A stretch of DNA of 64,000 nt from Prosthecobacter gellanilyticus. Lineage in GTDB: Bacteria; Verrucomicrobiota; Verrucomicrobiia; Verrucomicrobiales; Verrucomicrobiaceae. Below are positions 32,794-41,491 of this stretch, in pieces; the first letter of the stretch is position 1; each line of letters begins with the position of its first letter. The notes under the pieces were generated by a model, which was not told the origin of the DNA, did no database searches, and saw nothing but the letters and a program-made list of their open reading frames with translations. A program made the position numbers and the translations under genes. The DNA lies in the NCBI RefSeq assembly GCF_007992435.1, contig NZ_BKAG01000042.1, positions 1 to 64,000 of the forward strand, given 5' to 3'.

Positions 32794-32918
32794 TTTGGCC
32801 GGATGCTCTTTGGTTAAGAATTTCTTAACCGCTAATTTAACGCTAATGGGACGCTAATATCCCAGAACAGTTATTTCTTCTTTATTAGCGTCTAATCAGC
32901 GTCCTATCAGCGGTTAAA
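32794..32918. repeat. Family F element, copy 2, with remnant of the spmAB 3' end
   Basis: Bases 32794-32817 still read FGRMLFG-stop, matching FGRLLFG-stop at the true end of the upstream gene (32406-32429). They are followed by the same GGTTAAGAATTTCTTAACC dyad and CGCTAATTTAACGCTAA arm, and closed by TATCAGCGGTTAA. The stretch is a diverged duplicate of the first copy. Confidence 0.75.
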
Positions 32919-32952
32919 AACTGCCTTGGAGAGCCAATCCACCTAACCAACT

Positions 32953-35463
32953 TCAATTCAAATACCTGAACTCCGCGCTCGCAAACAAGCTCTGGCAAAA
33001 CGCCGAGATCGCCGCCTTCTGCGCGTAGTCCTTCGCTTCCTTCGTCTGCTTGCCTTCCACGGCCTGATCCGGAAACCGGCTCCAAAAATTCTTGATCGCC
33101 GTCAGCTCATCCACCGTCGGCGCACGGCCAAACGCCAGCTGATACGCATACGTCAGCTTCTCCTGGGACGTCCCCGGATGCTCGCCAATGCGCTTCGCAA
33201 AGGCATCCGCCGCGCTGATGGACTGCGCATTGTTCATCAGGAAGAGGCTCTGGCTCGGCACATTCGTGTTGTCGCGCTCGCTGGTCACCAGACTCGCATC
33301 CGGGAAGTCGAAGACACTCATAAACTCAGGGATCTGGTCACGAACGATCGGCAGATACACGCTGCGGAAATTGTAGGGCTTCGACTGCAGCTCACGCGCC
33401 ATGTTGAGGATGCCCTCGCGACCCTCACCCGCACGCGCCACCGGCGATCCATCCACCGGATACAGATTCAATCCACCCCCAACAAAAAGCATGGCATCGC
33501 GGATCACCTCCGCATCCAGCCGACGCTGGCTCATGCGCCAGTGCCACTTGTTCTCAGGGTCCACCGCGAAGTTCTGCTCGCTATACGTGGAGCCCATCTG
33601 ATACACACGGCTCAGCATGATGCTGCGGATCAGCTGCTTCACGGACCAGTCATTCTCCATGAAGGAGAGCGCCAGATGATCCAGCAGCTCCGGATGCGTG
33701 GGCTTCTGGCCCATGATGCCAAAATTGTCCGGCGTCGTAACGATGCCGCTGCCCATGAGCTTCATCCACACACGGTTCGCCATCACGCGCGCGGTGAGTG
33801 GATTGTCCTTGGAGGCAATGAACCACGCCAGATCCAGCCTGCCACTGCCCTGGCTGATGTTCAGCGGCTCACCCTTCGCGCAGAGCACTTCCACAAGCCC
33901 GCGCGGCACCACATCAGACGGCTGCTTGATGTCACCACGCACCAAAATCGGGCTGTTCACTGGCCGCTCGCGATCCAGCACACCCATGGCCAGATAGCGC
34001 GGCGTGCCATCACTATAAAAGAGGTCCAGATCCGCGCGCACAGACTCCGCACGATCAAACGATGAGCGGATGCGCAGAAAGCTCGCCGCCACCTGCTTGG
34101 TGCGGTCTGCCGCCGTCATGCCGCGCACCTGCTCACGGATGTTCTCCGCCGTCGTGGAAGCATCCGCATGCAGCTTCTTCAGCTTCTCATATTCAGCCGG
34201 CGAGATGGAGGCCAGCGCTGACACCATGTCCGCTCCGCGGTCCAGCTCGATCAGTGTGCTGGAGTTCTGGTTCTGCAGCTGGCTGTAAGTGCCAAAGAGC
34301 GTCTCGCTGCTCAGGAAGATCCCCGCCAGCGCATAGTAGTCCCGCTGCGTCACCGGATCAAACTTGTGATCATGGCAGCGCGCACACGCCAGCGTCAAAC
34401 CGAGCATCGCCTGCGAGGTCGCATCGATCTGCTCATCCACCAGGTCCATGGCAAACTGGCGTCGGTCGCGGTTGTTATGCCCCTTGGAGCCGATGGCCAG
34501 GAAACCCGTGGCCACGATCTTCTCCGCCTGATCATGCTTGTTGTTAAACTTCATCAGGTCCCCGGCCAGCTGCTCCTTCAGAAACTGGTCATAGGGTTTG
34601 TCTGAGTTAAACGACTCGATCACGTAATCGCGATACCTCCACGCATGCGGATAGAGCACGTTCACCTCCTTGCCGCTGCTTTCACCATAGCGCGCGATGT
34701 CCAGCCAGTGCCTGCCCCAGCGCTCACCAAAGCGGCGTGAGTCCAGATACATGTCCACCACGCGCTTCACCGCATCCGTTGACGTGTCCGCCAGAAACGC
34801 CTTCACCTCGTCCGGAGTCGGTGGCAGGCCCGTCAGATCATAGGCGATACGGCGGATCAGCGTGGCGCGGTCCGCATCCTTCACAGGTCGCAGCCCCGCC
34901 TTCTCCAGACCCGCGAGCACAAAGGTATCCACATCCGTCCTGGCCCAGCCTTCCGTCTTCACCGCCGGCAGATCATGCTTCACCGGCTTTTGAAAGGACC
35001 AGTGCTTGCGGCCCTCGTCCATGTTGATCTGGCGCTTGCCACCCGCCGCCTGACTCACGGCTTGCTCACGCGGATCCGGCGCGCCCATCTCGATCCACTT
35101 CTTGAAGTTCGCGATGACATCCGCCGGCAGCTTGTTCTTCGGCGGCATCTGCATGTCATCATTCGTCCAGGTCAGCGCCTCATAGATCGAACTTTCGGTT
35201 AGGTTTCCTGGCGTCACACCCGCGTGGCCGGACTCGCCGCCCAGCACCATCGCCGCCTTCGTGTCCAGCGTCAGCCCCCCCTTCACCTTCTCAGACTCAG
35301 TGGAGTGGCACTTGTAGCAGTGCTCCACCAGCACCGGGCGGATGTTCTTCTCAAAGAAGTTCAGCTGGTCCGCGGAAATGCCCGCATGGGCATTCGCCAC
35401 GGCCTCATCAGCCGCCCAGGTTGTGGCGGCAGGCACGATCAGGAGATAAGCAAGAACCTTCAT
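32953..35463 (-). CDS. PSCyt1/DUF1549/DUF1553 planctomycete cytochrome c protein, second locus
   Basis: The product of about 836 residues has a signal peptide (MKVLAYLLIVPAATTWA), the haem motif CYKCHSTESEKVKGGLTLD near residue 50, MPPKNKLPADVIANFKKWIEMGAPDP, the DUF1549 block IRRIAYDLTGLPPTPDEVKAF and FGERWGRHWLDIARYGES, the second haem site LACARCHDHKFDPVTQRDYYALAG, and a DUF1553 C-terminus (LAWFIASKDNPLTARVMANRVWMKLMGSGIV). It is similar in plan to the protein at 13832-16279, but no DUF1501 partner gene is adjacent, which is unusual for the family. It is probably periplasmic. An alternative start six bases upstream (35469) is equally possible. Confidence 0.91.
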   Translation of the reverse strand: MKVLAYLLIVPAATTWAADEAVANAHAGISADQLNFFEKNIRPVLVEHCYKCHSTESEKVKGGLTLDTKAAMVLGGESGHAGVTPGNLTESSIYEALTWTNDDMQMPPKNKLPADVIANFKKWIEMGAPDPREQAVSQAAGGKRQINMDEGRKHWSFQKPVKHDLPAVKTEGWARTDVDTFVLAGLEKAGLRPVKDADRATLIRRIAYDLTGLPPTPDEVKAFLADTSTDAVKRVVDMYLDSRRFGERWGRHWLDIARYGESSGKEVNVLYPHAWRYRDYVIESFNSDKPYDQFLKEQLAGDLMKFNNKHDQAEKIVATGFLAIGSKGHNNRDRRQFAMDLVDEQIDATSQAMLGLTLACARCHDHKFDPVTQRDYYALAGIFLSSETLFGTYSQLQNQNSSTLIELDRGADMVSALASISPAEYEKLKKLHADASTTAENIREQVRGMTAADRTKQVAASFLRIRSSFDRAESVRADLDLFYSDGTPRYLAMGVLDRERPVNSPILVRGDIKQPSDVVPRGLVEVLCAKGEPLNISQGSGRLDLAWFIASKDNPLTARVMANRVWMKLMGSGIVTTPDNFGIMGQKPTHPELLDHLALSFMENDWSVKQLIRSIMLSRVYQMGSTYSEQNFAVDPENKWHWRMSQRRLDAEVIRDAMLFVGGGLNLYPVDGSPVARAGEGREGILNMARELQSKPYNFRSVYLPIVRDQIPEFMSVFDFPDASLVTSERDNTNVPSQSLFLMNNAQSISAADAFAKRIGEHPGTSQEKLTYAYQLAFGRAPTVDELTAIKNFWSRFPDQAVEGKQTKEAKDYAQKAAISAFCQSLFASAEFRYLN

Positions 35464-35748
35464 AGTCATGGGGAAGCTGGTTCTCTCTAACCCCCCTCCC
35501 CGGAAAGAGTTGCGCCTCCATGCCTTTCCTGGCCGCTCCCTGCGTCATCCCCCTTCGCCGCCCCTCCTCATCATCGCCGGAAAGCTGCAAACCGCATCCG
35601 GCCAGCACCTTAGGAATGGGTCGGGTGAAATAATATCACCCGAAAGGGTTACTTCTTTGCGGCATCTCATCGCGCCTTCGCGTATCATGAGCCCCCGCTA
35701 TTAAAATTTCCCGACCCGCTTCTTTTTCTCAGGCCATCTCCCGACTCC
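35464..35748. other. Divergent intergenic region
   Basis: Promoters for the DUF1549/1553 gene (minus) and the following membrane-protein gene (plus) must lie here. A small dyad GGGTGAAATAATATCACCC occurs at about 35624-35642 and could be an operator. No gene is seen. Confidence 0.4.
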
Positions 35749-37059
35749 ATGCCTTCCACCCACAGATCTGAAAAGCCGCCCGCCTCCACTCTCCATTCGG
35801 AGGGCCCCGGCCTGCCTTGGACGGATGATGGCGGACGCCACCTGAGATCTGAGGATGTCCGCGCTCTCATGAGCGAGTCCAAGGAGCGCTTCATTGAGAT
35901 CCTGCTGGCCGAGACCGGCGTGGAACTGGAAGACATCACCAATGCCTGCGGCCGGTCATCACCACCCCGTTCACCGCGTTTCGACTACCGCATGGCCGTG
36001 GTCATCTGCCGGCTGAGCGTGCTCCAGCAAAACCGCTACATCCTCGCCAGCGCACAGGCTTTTGAAAAATTCACCGCCCAGCGGAAACAGGCGGACAAGC
36101 TCCTGGAAGTCCACTGGAAGGGTCGTGATCCCAGCAAGCTGGTCTACGATAAATGGCGCGAGCTCGCCTCATGGATGAGCACTGTCGAGGATCTCGAAAA
36201 GAGAGTCGCGGAGCATCGCCAGTTCATCACCGGCTCAGTCGGCCGCATCCCCGGCAAGGCCGAGCTCGAAGGCGTGCGTGACAGCATGCTGGAGCTGAGC
36301 CAGAACCTGCCGCCGCAGATCCTCTCCATCCAAAAGCGCATGCCCGCCGCCGCCGTGCATGAGGACAAGCTCCTGCCCGAGCTCGCGGACTTCGCCATCC
36401 TCCAGCAGTTCTTTTTCAAGGCGGATGACGACATCGTGACCCGCTTTGACACCCTTCACGCGCTGATCTTCAAGCCTGGCAGTTTGGCAGATCACCCCCT
36501 CGTCAGATCCACCCGGGAGGTCCTGGCGCAGGCCCTGGCCCTGCTGGAGCTGCACAGCTACCACAGCCGTTCCCTGCAGGAGGCGCAGATCGAGTTTCAC
36601 AGCGGCAATATCGACAAGGCACGGCACCTCCTCGCCTCCCTCAAAAACATCAGCTTCGCCGACCTGCAGTATGAGCAGCTGCGCAAGAGCGTCTCCCGCG
36701 CCGCCCGCCTCATGAACCAGCTGAAGACCGAGAGAAGGTCAGATGCCGTGGTGCATGCGCGCACCCTGCTAAAGCGCTATCCCGGCATCCACATGGACAG
36801 CCAGCTCTACCATGAGGCCATGCTCATCATCGAGCGCGGCGGCTGGGGACGCATCATTCGTTATGCCTGCGCCGCCATCATCCTCCTGGCCGGCATCGTC
36901 GCCCTGGGCATGCACTTCAAGCACAAGGCAGACGCACGTGACCACGCGCAGAAACTCCGCAGCAGCCACCCCGCCGAGGCCGGCGTGGGCGGTGGCGCAC
37001 CCGCGCACCCGCTGGAAGTCTCCAGCACCCTCGGCGAGCAGAGCGACCCAAACGATTAG
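35749..37059 (+). CDS. Unknown protein with a C-terminal membrane segment
   Basis: I do not recognise this 436-residue protein. The N-terminal 30 residues are polar and probably disordered; residues about 35-360 are mainly helical with short coiled-coil stretches (VEDLEKRVAEHRQFI, QIEFHSGNIDKARHLLASL, ARLMNQLKTERRSDAVVHARTLLKRYPG), and the QEAQIEFHSGNIDKARHLLASLK segment resembles a TPR-like repeat. One membrane helix (IIRYACAAIILLAGIVALGMHF, near 367-388) precedes a short Ala/Gly-rich tail. It is therefore probably a tail-anchored cytoplasmic protein. It stands alone between a divergent cytochrome gene and a family B repeat. Confidence 0.7.
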   Translation: MPSTHRSEKPPASTLHSEGPGLPWTDDGGRHLRSEDVRALMSESKERFIEILLAETGVELEDITNACGRSSPPRSPRFDYRMAVVICRLSVLQQNRYILASAQAFEKFTAQRKQADKLLEVHWKGRDPSKLVYDKWRELASWMSTVEDLEKRVAEHRQFITGSVGRIPGKAELEGVRDSMLELSQNLPPQILSIQKRMPAAAVHEDKLLPELADFAILQQFFFKADDDIVTRFDTLHALIFKPGSLADHPLVRSTREVLAQALALLELHSYHSRSLQEAQIEFHSGNIDKARHLLASLKNISFADLQYEQLRKSVSRAARLMNQLKTERRSDAVVHARTLLKRYPGIHMDSQLYHEAMLIIERGGWGRIIRYACAAIILLAGIVALGMHFKHKADARDHAQKLRSSHPAEAGVGGGAPAHPLEVSSTLGEQSDPND

Positions 37060-37074
37060 TTCTACCACGGTTTG

Positions 37075-37192
37075 GCGAGCCGGAGGCTCGATGGCCGGTA
37101 GCCGGTGGTGAAGGTCGCGAAGCGACCGAGAACCACCGGACATCCACCGCGCGAATCCCAATCAGAAATGCGTCCCAGAGGGACGCTGGAAG
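37075..37192 (+). repeat. Family B multi-hairpin repeat, copy 1 (diverged)
   Basis: The head GCGAGCCGGAGGCTCG at 37075-37090 is followed by GGTAGCCGGTGGTGAAGG, a hairpin TCGCGAAGCGA, GAACCACCGG and a terminal hairpin GCGTCCCAGAGGGACGC. The order of parts equals that of the copies at 38867, 39656, 41219 and 49222. Confidence 0.75.
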
Positions 37193-37361
37193 CATCGATC
37201 TCACCCACGACCCGACCTTCGGCGGTTTCTCTAGAAATGCGTGATATCAGCCCGCCTAACCAAAACCATTTCCACACCATCTTCATCCCCCGACCTTCCT
37301 CACCACAACCCTAAGAAAATCTGCTTCCCAAAAGCCCCGGCCTTGTTCAAGCTGCCGGCGC

Positions 37362-37904
37362 ATGAGCTCTCCCGACCCCTACCCCTCCCCTGACACCACC
37401 CAGCCTGACGCCCCCCAGGGCCAGCCCGTGGATCCCCAAGTCGCCGCCGCCTGGGTGCAGCGCATGCAGAGCCAGCAGAGCTTCCCCGGCGCTCTCATCG
37501 GCGGCATTCTCGGAGCCGTGGGTGGCGCCGCTGCCTGGGCCGCCATCACCATCGCCACCAAGTTTCAGATCGGCTTCATGGCCATCGGCGTCGGCATCCT
37601 CGTCGGCCTGCTCGTCCGCAAAATGGGTCGCGGCATGGCCCCCGTCTATGGCATCATCGGCGCCGTCTTTGCCCTCCTCGGCTGCGTCGCGGGAAATCTC
37701 CTCACCTCCTGCTGGTTCATCGCCGAAAACAATCATGAGGCCTTCACCAGCGTCCTCGCCAGCCTCACGCCTGACATCATCACCGGCATCCTCAGCGCCA
37801 CCTTTGACGGCATGGACCTCCTCTTCTACGGCATCGCCGTCTACGAAGGTTACAAGCTCTCCTTCCGCCAGTTCACCCAGGAAGATCTGGCCGGGATGCA
37901 GTGA
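37362..37904 (+). CDS. Small integral membrane protein of unknown function
   Basis: The 180-residue protein has a proline-rich, polar N-terminus (about 1-40) followed by alanine/glycine-rich hydrophobic segments at about 42-62, 68-88, 92-118 and 150-165 (GALIGGILGAVGGAAAWAAITIAT, IGFMAIGVGILVGLLVRKM, PVYGIIGAVFALLGCVAGNLL). It resembles small uncharacterised membrane proteins often found near PH-domain genes, and indeed a bPH-like gene follows. I cannot assign a role. Confidence 0.7.
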   Translation: MSSPDPYPSPDTTQPDAPQGQPVDPQVAAAWVQRMQSQQSFPGALIGGILGAVGGAAAWAAITIATKFQIGFMAIGVGILVGLLVRKMGRGMAPVYGIIGAVFALLGCVAGNLLTSCWFIAENNHEAFTSVLASLTPDIITGILSATFDGMDLLFYGIAVYEGYKLSFRQFTQEDLAGMQ

Positions 37905-37935
37905 GATAAAAGGCCTGACCGTGTCATGGATTGGC

Positions 37936-38057
37936 GAACCACGGAGTGGTTCGCCATGAGTAGCCAGGGGTGAAGCAATCCCGCGAAGCGGGAGCGCGAA
38001 ACCCCTGGTAAACAGCGATAAAACCTCATCCAATATCAACTCCGGAGGAGTTGCCCA
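37936..38057 (+). repeat. Family A repeat (RAYT-associated)
   Basis: It starts with GAACCACGGAGTGGTTC at 37936-37952, then GCCATGAGTAGCCAGGGGTG, a CCCGCGAAGCGGG hairpin, AACCCCTGG and the closing hairpin CAACTCCGGAGGAGTTG. It is a near-complete copy of the unit left of the transposase at 44223. Confidence 0.8.
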
Positions 38058-38185
38058 ATGCACACGCCACATCCCGCCGACCACGATGATGAGCAGGAAG
38101 TGCGGCCTCGATGATCTCCCACCCTGACTCCAAATCCGGCTGCCAAATGGAATCACCATCGCCCATGATTGCTGGATAGTTGGTT

Positions 38186-38824
38186 ATGCACCCCTCCCGC
38201 CCCATCCCCCGAGACCTCCAATCCCGGATCGATCTCGAACTCGAACCGGGCGAGCGCATCCAGTGGATGGACATGCCCATCCCGCGCTACTTCACCCCCA
38301 ACTCCACCAAGGCCTTCATCTTCGCCATTCCGTGGACCGCCTTCGCCCTCTTCTGGACCTACGCCGCCGCAGGCTTCGAGATGCCGGATCTCAGCTCCTT
38401 CGAAGACCTCTTCTGCCTTTTCGGCGTGCCCTTCATCCTGATCGGCATCCTCATGTTCGGCACGCCCCTCTGGACCTATCACCAGGCCCTCAAAACCGTC
38501 TACGTCATCACTGACCGCCGCGCCATCATCCTTGTAGCCGCCAAGCTCTCCAGCTACCCGCCCGAGGCCTTGGCAGACCTCACCCTCCACGAGCACCAAG
38601 ACGGCACCGGAGACATCATCATCGCCCGAGAAGAGTCCTTTGACTCCGACGGCGACTCCTACCTCAAAGAGTTCGGCTTCTTCCAAATCCCCTCCCCTCA
38701 TGAGATCAAAGCACGCCTGGATGAACTGGCGCAAACGCTCACCCAGCACGAGCAGCATCAACTAGCCGATATTAACTGGGCACTGGAGCAGCAAGATGAA
38801 CCAAGTGAGCATCTTCAAGCCTAA
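38186..38824 (+). CDS. Membrane protein with bacterial PH-like domain
   Basis: The 212-residue protein has an N-terminal polar part with LELEPGERIQWMDMPIP, two hydrophobic segments (AFIFAIPWTAFALFWTYAAAGF and LFCLFGVPFILIGILMFGTPLW, about 40-95), then KTVYVITDRRAIIL, the typical entry strand of bacterial PH/YcxB-like domains ('Y.iTdrRii'), and a beta-rich domain to about residue 185. It probably sits in the inner membrane with the PH-like domain in the cytoplasm. The start is ATG at 38186; a TTG two codons earlier is possible. It is followed by a family B repeat. Confidence 0.68.
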   Translation: MHPSRPIPRDLQSRIDLELEPGERIQWMDMPIPRYFTPNSTKAFIFAIPWTAFALFWTYAAAGFEMPDLSSFEDLFCLFGVPFILIGILMFGTPLWTYHQALKTVYVITDRRAIILVAAKLSSYPPEALADLTLHEHQDGTGDIIIAREESFDSDGDSYLKEFGFFQIPSPHEIKARLDELAQTLTQHEQHQLADINWALEQQDEPSEHLQA

Positions 38825-38866
38825 ACGTTGGTCTCTTCGACATTGCAGCCACCCAGGTCAGCCCTC

Positions 38867-39021
38867 GCGAGCCGGAGGCTCGCAAGCTGGTAGCCGGGGG
38901 TGAAGCGAGGAACGAGCGGAACCCCCGGAACACCCACCCACATCCCCACTCATCACCCCCGCCCCCTGGAAGGGGGCGAGAAGTCAGCGGCAACCACGCA
39001 TCCTCACCTAACGAATGATGC
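38867..39021 (+). repeat. Family B multi-hairpin repeat, copy 2
   Basis: The head is GCGAGCCGGAGGCTCGC, followed by AAGCTGGTAGCCGGGGGTG, AGCGAGGAACGAGCGGAACC, a second hairpin GCCCCCTGGAAGGGGGC, GAGAAGTCAGCG and the end CACCTAACGAATGATGCT. It matches 41219-41361 nearly end to end. Confidence 0.88.
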
Positions 39022-39088
39022 TCTCGGCCCGGAAATCTGCACCCCAGGACACGCTCCTCCTCGCGCCTGCCCATGAGCCAGGCTAGCC

Positions 39089-39502
39089 TCAAAGTGATCC
39101 GATGTGCGCAATGAGCCATTTCCCCTTCACCAGAACCATCTGGGCCTTGAGAGGCTCCCAGCCTTCCTCACGCGCGGCATAGGTGATCTGGGCCTTTTCA
39201 CCCTCCACCTTCACCGTCGTCACCTTGAAACCCTTGTCGGGATAGTCCTGTGCATTGAGGACAGGATCCGCATCCACCACGTCCTCGGCGTAAACCTTCG
39301 CGTGAGCCTTCTTGAGCCCCTCCGTGACGTGGGGCGACTTCTGGATCAACTTCTTCGGGTCCGAGTCACCTCCACGGTTCGCGTCCTGGATGTAACTGTC
39401 GATGAAAGCCTGCGCCACCTCGACAGCCTTGCCCGGCTCATCGGCAGCGAACGTGAATAACGCAAAAAAGACACCGATGACTGAAATCAGGAATCGCTTC
39501 AT
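39089..39502 (-). CDS. Small secreted protein of unknown function
   Basis: The 137-residue product begins with a clear signal peptide (MKRFLISVIGVFFALFTFAADE). The mature part, VEVAQAFIDSYIQDANRGGDSDPKKLIQKSP...FKVTTVKVEGEKAQITYAAREEGWEPLKAQMVLVKGKWLIAHIG, has the shape of an NTF2/DUF3828-like periplasmic domain: a helical start, then strands ending in 'LVKGKWLIAHI'. I started at MKRFLIS because the longer frame runs into a family B repeat. It lies between two repeat copies and has no obvious functional partner. Confidence 0.72.
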   Translation of the reverse strand: MKRFLISVIGVFFALFTFAADEPGKAVEVAQAFIDSYIQDANRGGDSDPKKLIQKSPHVTEGLKKAHAKVYAEDVVDADPVLNAQDYPDKGFKVTTVKVEGEKAQITYAAREEGWEPLKAQMVLVKGKWLIAHIGSL

Positions 39503-39655
39503 ACCTGCCCGAATAAACGCCCCCTCTGCTTTTGTCCATCTCGATTCCCAAGACTCCCAGCCTCCGCCATCCCTGTGGCTGAGCCTCAAAACTCTCACAA
39601 GTTCCTCCACATCACCACCGCCCCAGTCGCCCCTCAGTCGCCATCGCGAGCCGGA

Positions 39656-39796
39656 GGCTCGCAAGCTGGTAGCCGGGGGTGCAGCGAGGAACGAGCGAAA
39701 CCCCCGGAACACCGAACCACGTCCCCCCTCCTCACCCCCGCGACCTGAAAGGTCGCGAGAAGTCAGCGCAAACCACTTGCCCACACCTAACGATCT
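39656..39796 (+). repeat. Family B multi-hairpin repeat, copy 3
   Basis: It has the same head and order as copy 2, but the second hairpin has changed to CGCGACCTGAAAGGTCGCG. Both sides of the stem changed together, so pairing is preserved. It ends CACCTAACGATC just upstream of the SUKH-like gene. Confidence 0.85.
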
Positions 39797-39822
39797 TTCA
39801 CCATGCGCAGAAACCCGTCCCT

Positions 39823-40389
39823 ATGACCAACTATCACGATGTAGAGCGCGAGCGGGATGAGCGCAGAATTCGAGCGCAGGCACTGTTGTCCTCACTGAGC
39901 GAGAAGACTCGAGCCACATTTTGTGATAAAGCACTCCTCAACTTGGTCGATGCAGGCTGGCATGATGAACGTGTTTGGAATGCCAAGGACTTAAATGATT
40001 ATGAGAGCCGTTTCGAAGTTGCGCCACCTGATGGTGTTCACGAGGTGTTTTGCTCCTTCGGTGGCCTGACCATCGGAATGGAAGGTCGGCACATACGTGT
40101 GGGCCCAGTCGCTGAATATGACTGCCCCGTCCCCGTCGTGCTCGGCCATGTCGTTGGGACTCGACTCTATTTGGTGGGCGAAACAGACTTTCTCTGCGAT
40201 GAGTTTCTGGGCATCCTCATGGATGAATGCGGTCGTGTTTATCTGGACGGCTCAACCTCGGACATTCCTCCTGAAGACAGATGTGTGGGATTGGTCGCTC
40301 CCGACTTCAGCAGCTTTTTAAATGCGATGTTTTCGGATGATCTGGCCGTTCTTGAAAACACTCCGTGGATACCCTACAGCGCAGGGTAG
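39823..40389 (+). CDS. SUKH-3-like protein (immunity-protein fold)
   Basis: The 188-residue protein fits the SUKH-3 pattern: NLVDAGWHDERVW near the start, VHEVFCSFGGLTIGMEG (about 65-80), then VVLGHVVGTRLYLVGETDFLCDEFLGILMDECGRVYLDGS and CVGLVAPDFSSFLNAMF. SUKH proteins are mostly immunity partners of polymorphic or contact-dependent toxins, sometimes housekeeping adaptors. No toxin gene is recognisable beside it; the next gene, about 60 bases downstream, encodes an unknown protein of similar GC content. The start follows a family B copy directly. Codon use is less GC-rich than in glyS, compatible with transfer. Confidence 0.7.
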   Translation: MTNYHDVERERDERRIRAQALLSSLSEKTRATFCDKALLNLVDAGWHDERVWNAKDLNDYESRFEVAPPDGVHEVFCSFGGLTIGMEGRHIRVGPVAEYDCPVPVVLGHVVGTRLYLVGETDFLCDEFLGILMDECGRVYLDGSTSDIPPEDRCVGLVAPDFSSFLNAMFSDDLAVLENTPWIPYSAG

Positions 40390-40420
40390 TGGAAGACGTG
40401 AGTCTTCTTCCAAGCCTCGT
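40388..40420. repeat. Short hairpin repeat, family I, copy 1
   Basis: GTGGAAGACGTGAGTCTTCT, then TCCAAGCCTCG, corresponds to GCGGAAGACGTCAGTCTTCC, then GCCAAGCCTCG, at 41419. It lies in the gap between the SUKH-like gene and the next gene. Confidence 0.55.
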
Positions 40421-40448
40421 CTTCACCACACGTTCTGCTCAGAAGCAT

Positions 40449-41099
40449 ATGACCGACTACCCCGACCGCGGCGTTCCTTACCCTTTCTTCTTCAACGGTG
40501 AAGAACTGCCAAGATGGTCTGCTCAATGGCACCTCTGTTCCCTCGGTGATCTGCTCAACAACTTTGTCGATGATCCGATCACAGGCTGGGACGAGTTCGT
40601 CGGCTACCAGCACATCTGGCATCTCCAGTGCCGCATTGACCACGTCGGTTCAATCGACAGCGAGGACCCCGGAGTCTTTCATGTCTGTGCCCAGGAGGTG
40701 TTGCGAGTGATGCTTCTCCATCGTGACCATGTCATTCGATCCATCGAGGCGAAGGGCATCAACAACATCGCCACAGATGAAATATACGTTCAGATTGTCG
40801 CGGGCACAGCCAGAATGATTGAGCTTTGCGCTCGTGATGGATCCGCATTCTGGACCAGTGGCTCCGAGGAAGACAGGACTCGTGTTTTGAATTGGATGCA
40901 ATGGAGTGCATTGCCCCCTGGGGATCCAGACTATCGCGAATCGCCCCATCTGGCTCAGCGACGCGCCGAGCAGATTCTCCGGACCAGGTCTCAGCTTTCA
41001 GATTTGAGGACGCTAGCTCAAACAGAATCGCTGGAGAAGCCCTTGAGACAAATCATCAGCCAGCTTCCAGAACCGGCCGATCATCCCATCACACAATGA
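40449..41099 (+). CDS. Unknown soluble protein downstream of the SUKH-like gene
   Basis: I do not recognise this 216-residue protein. It has no signal peptide or membrane segment. The first half is rich in aromatic residues (YPFFFNGEELPRWSAQWHLCSLGDLLNNFVDD, DEFVGYQHIWHLQCRIDHVG), and the middle is helical (DEIYVQIVAGTARMIELCARDGSAFW). The start at MTDYPDR is preferred because the longer frame overlaps the SUKH-like gene and a hairpin repeat. As a neighbour of a SUKH-3 protein it may be a partner or another immunity-type protein, but this is inference from position only. Confidence 0.6.
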   Translation: MTDYPDRGVPYPFFFNGEELPRWSAQWHLCSLGDLLNNFVDDPITGWDEFVGYQHIWHLQCRIDHVGSIDSEDPGVFHVCAQEVLRVMLLHRDHVIRSIEAKGINNIATDEIYVQIVAGTARMIELCARDGSAFWTSGSEEDRTRVLNWMQWSALPPGDPDYRESPHLAQRRAEQILRTRSQLSDLRTLAQTESLEKPLRQIISQLPEPADHPITQ

Positions 41100-41218
41100 A
41101 TCCGGCCTCAGACATCATCACCGCACATAAAGCATCGAGCTGGCATCGCATACAGTGCCTCGAAACTCCCACGGGCCCACCACACCAACACAGCCATCGT
41201 CGGCTATCGCGAGCCGGA

Positions 41219-41361
41219 GGCTCGCAAGCTGGTAGCCGGGGGTGCAGCGAGGAACGAGCGGAACCCCCGGAACACCAACAACACGCGCTCCTGATCTCAC
41301 CGCCCCCTGGAAGGGGGCGAGAAGTCAGCGTCAGCCGACACATTCCACCTAACGAATGATG
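41219..41361 (+). repeat. Family B multi-hairpin repeat, copy 4
   Basis: It is nearly identical to copy 2, from GCGAGCCGGAGGCTCGC through GCCCCCTGGAAGGGGGC to CACCTAACGAATGATGCT. It is the third copy in 2.5 kb, each on the same strand and each between small genes. Confidence 0.88.
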
Positions 41362-41404
41362 CTTCTCTGGCGAGACCTTCTTCCCGCACTCAACATCGTC
41401 AGAC

Positions 41405-41470
41405 CCAAAAACAGCAAAGCGGAAGACGTCAGTCTTCCGCCAAGCCTCGGAACTCTCACGAGTTCCGCTA
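41405..41470 (-). terminator. Hairpins after glyS, probable terminator (family I copy 2)
   Basis: Two stems, CGGAACTCTCACGAGTTCCG (41448-41467) and GCGGAAGACGTCAGTCTTCC (then GC, 41419-41440), lie downstream of the glyS stop. On the minus strand the second is followed by TTTGCTGTTTTTGGG. The first stem motif also belongs to a dispersed repeat. Confidence 0.5.
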
Positions 41471-41491
41471 CACTCAAAAACCTCTTGCGCC

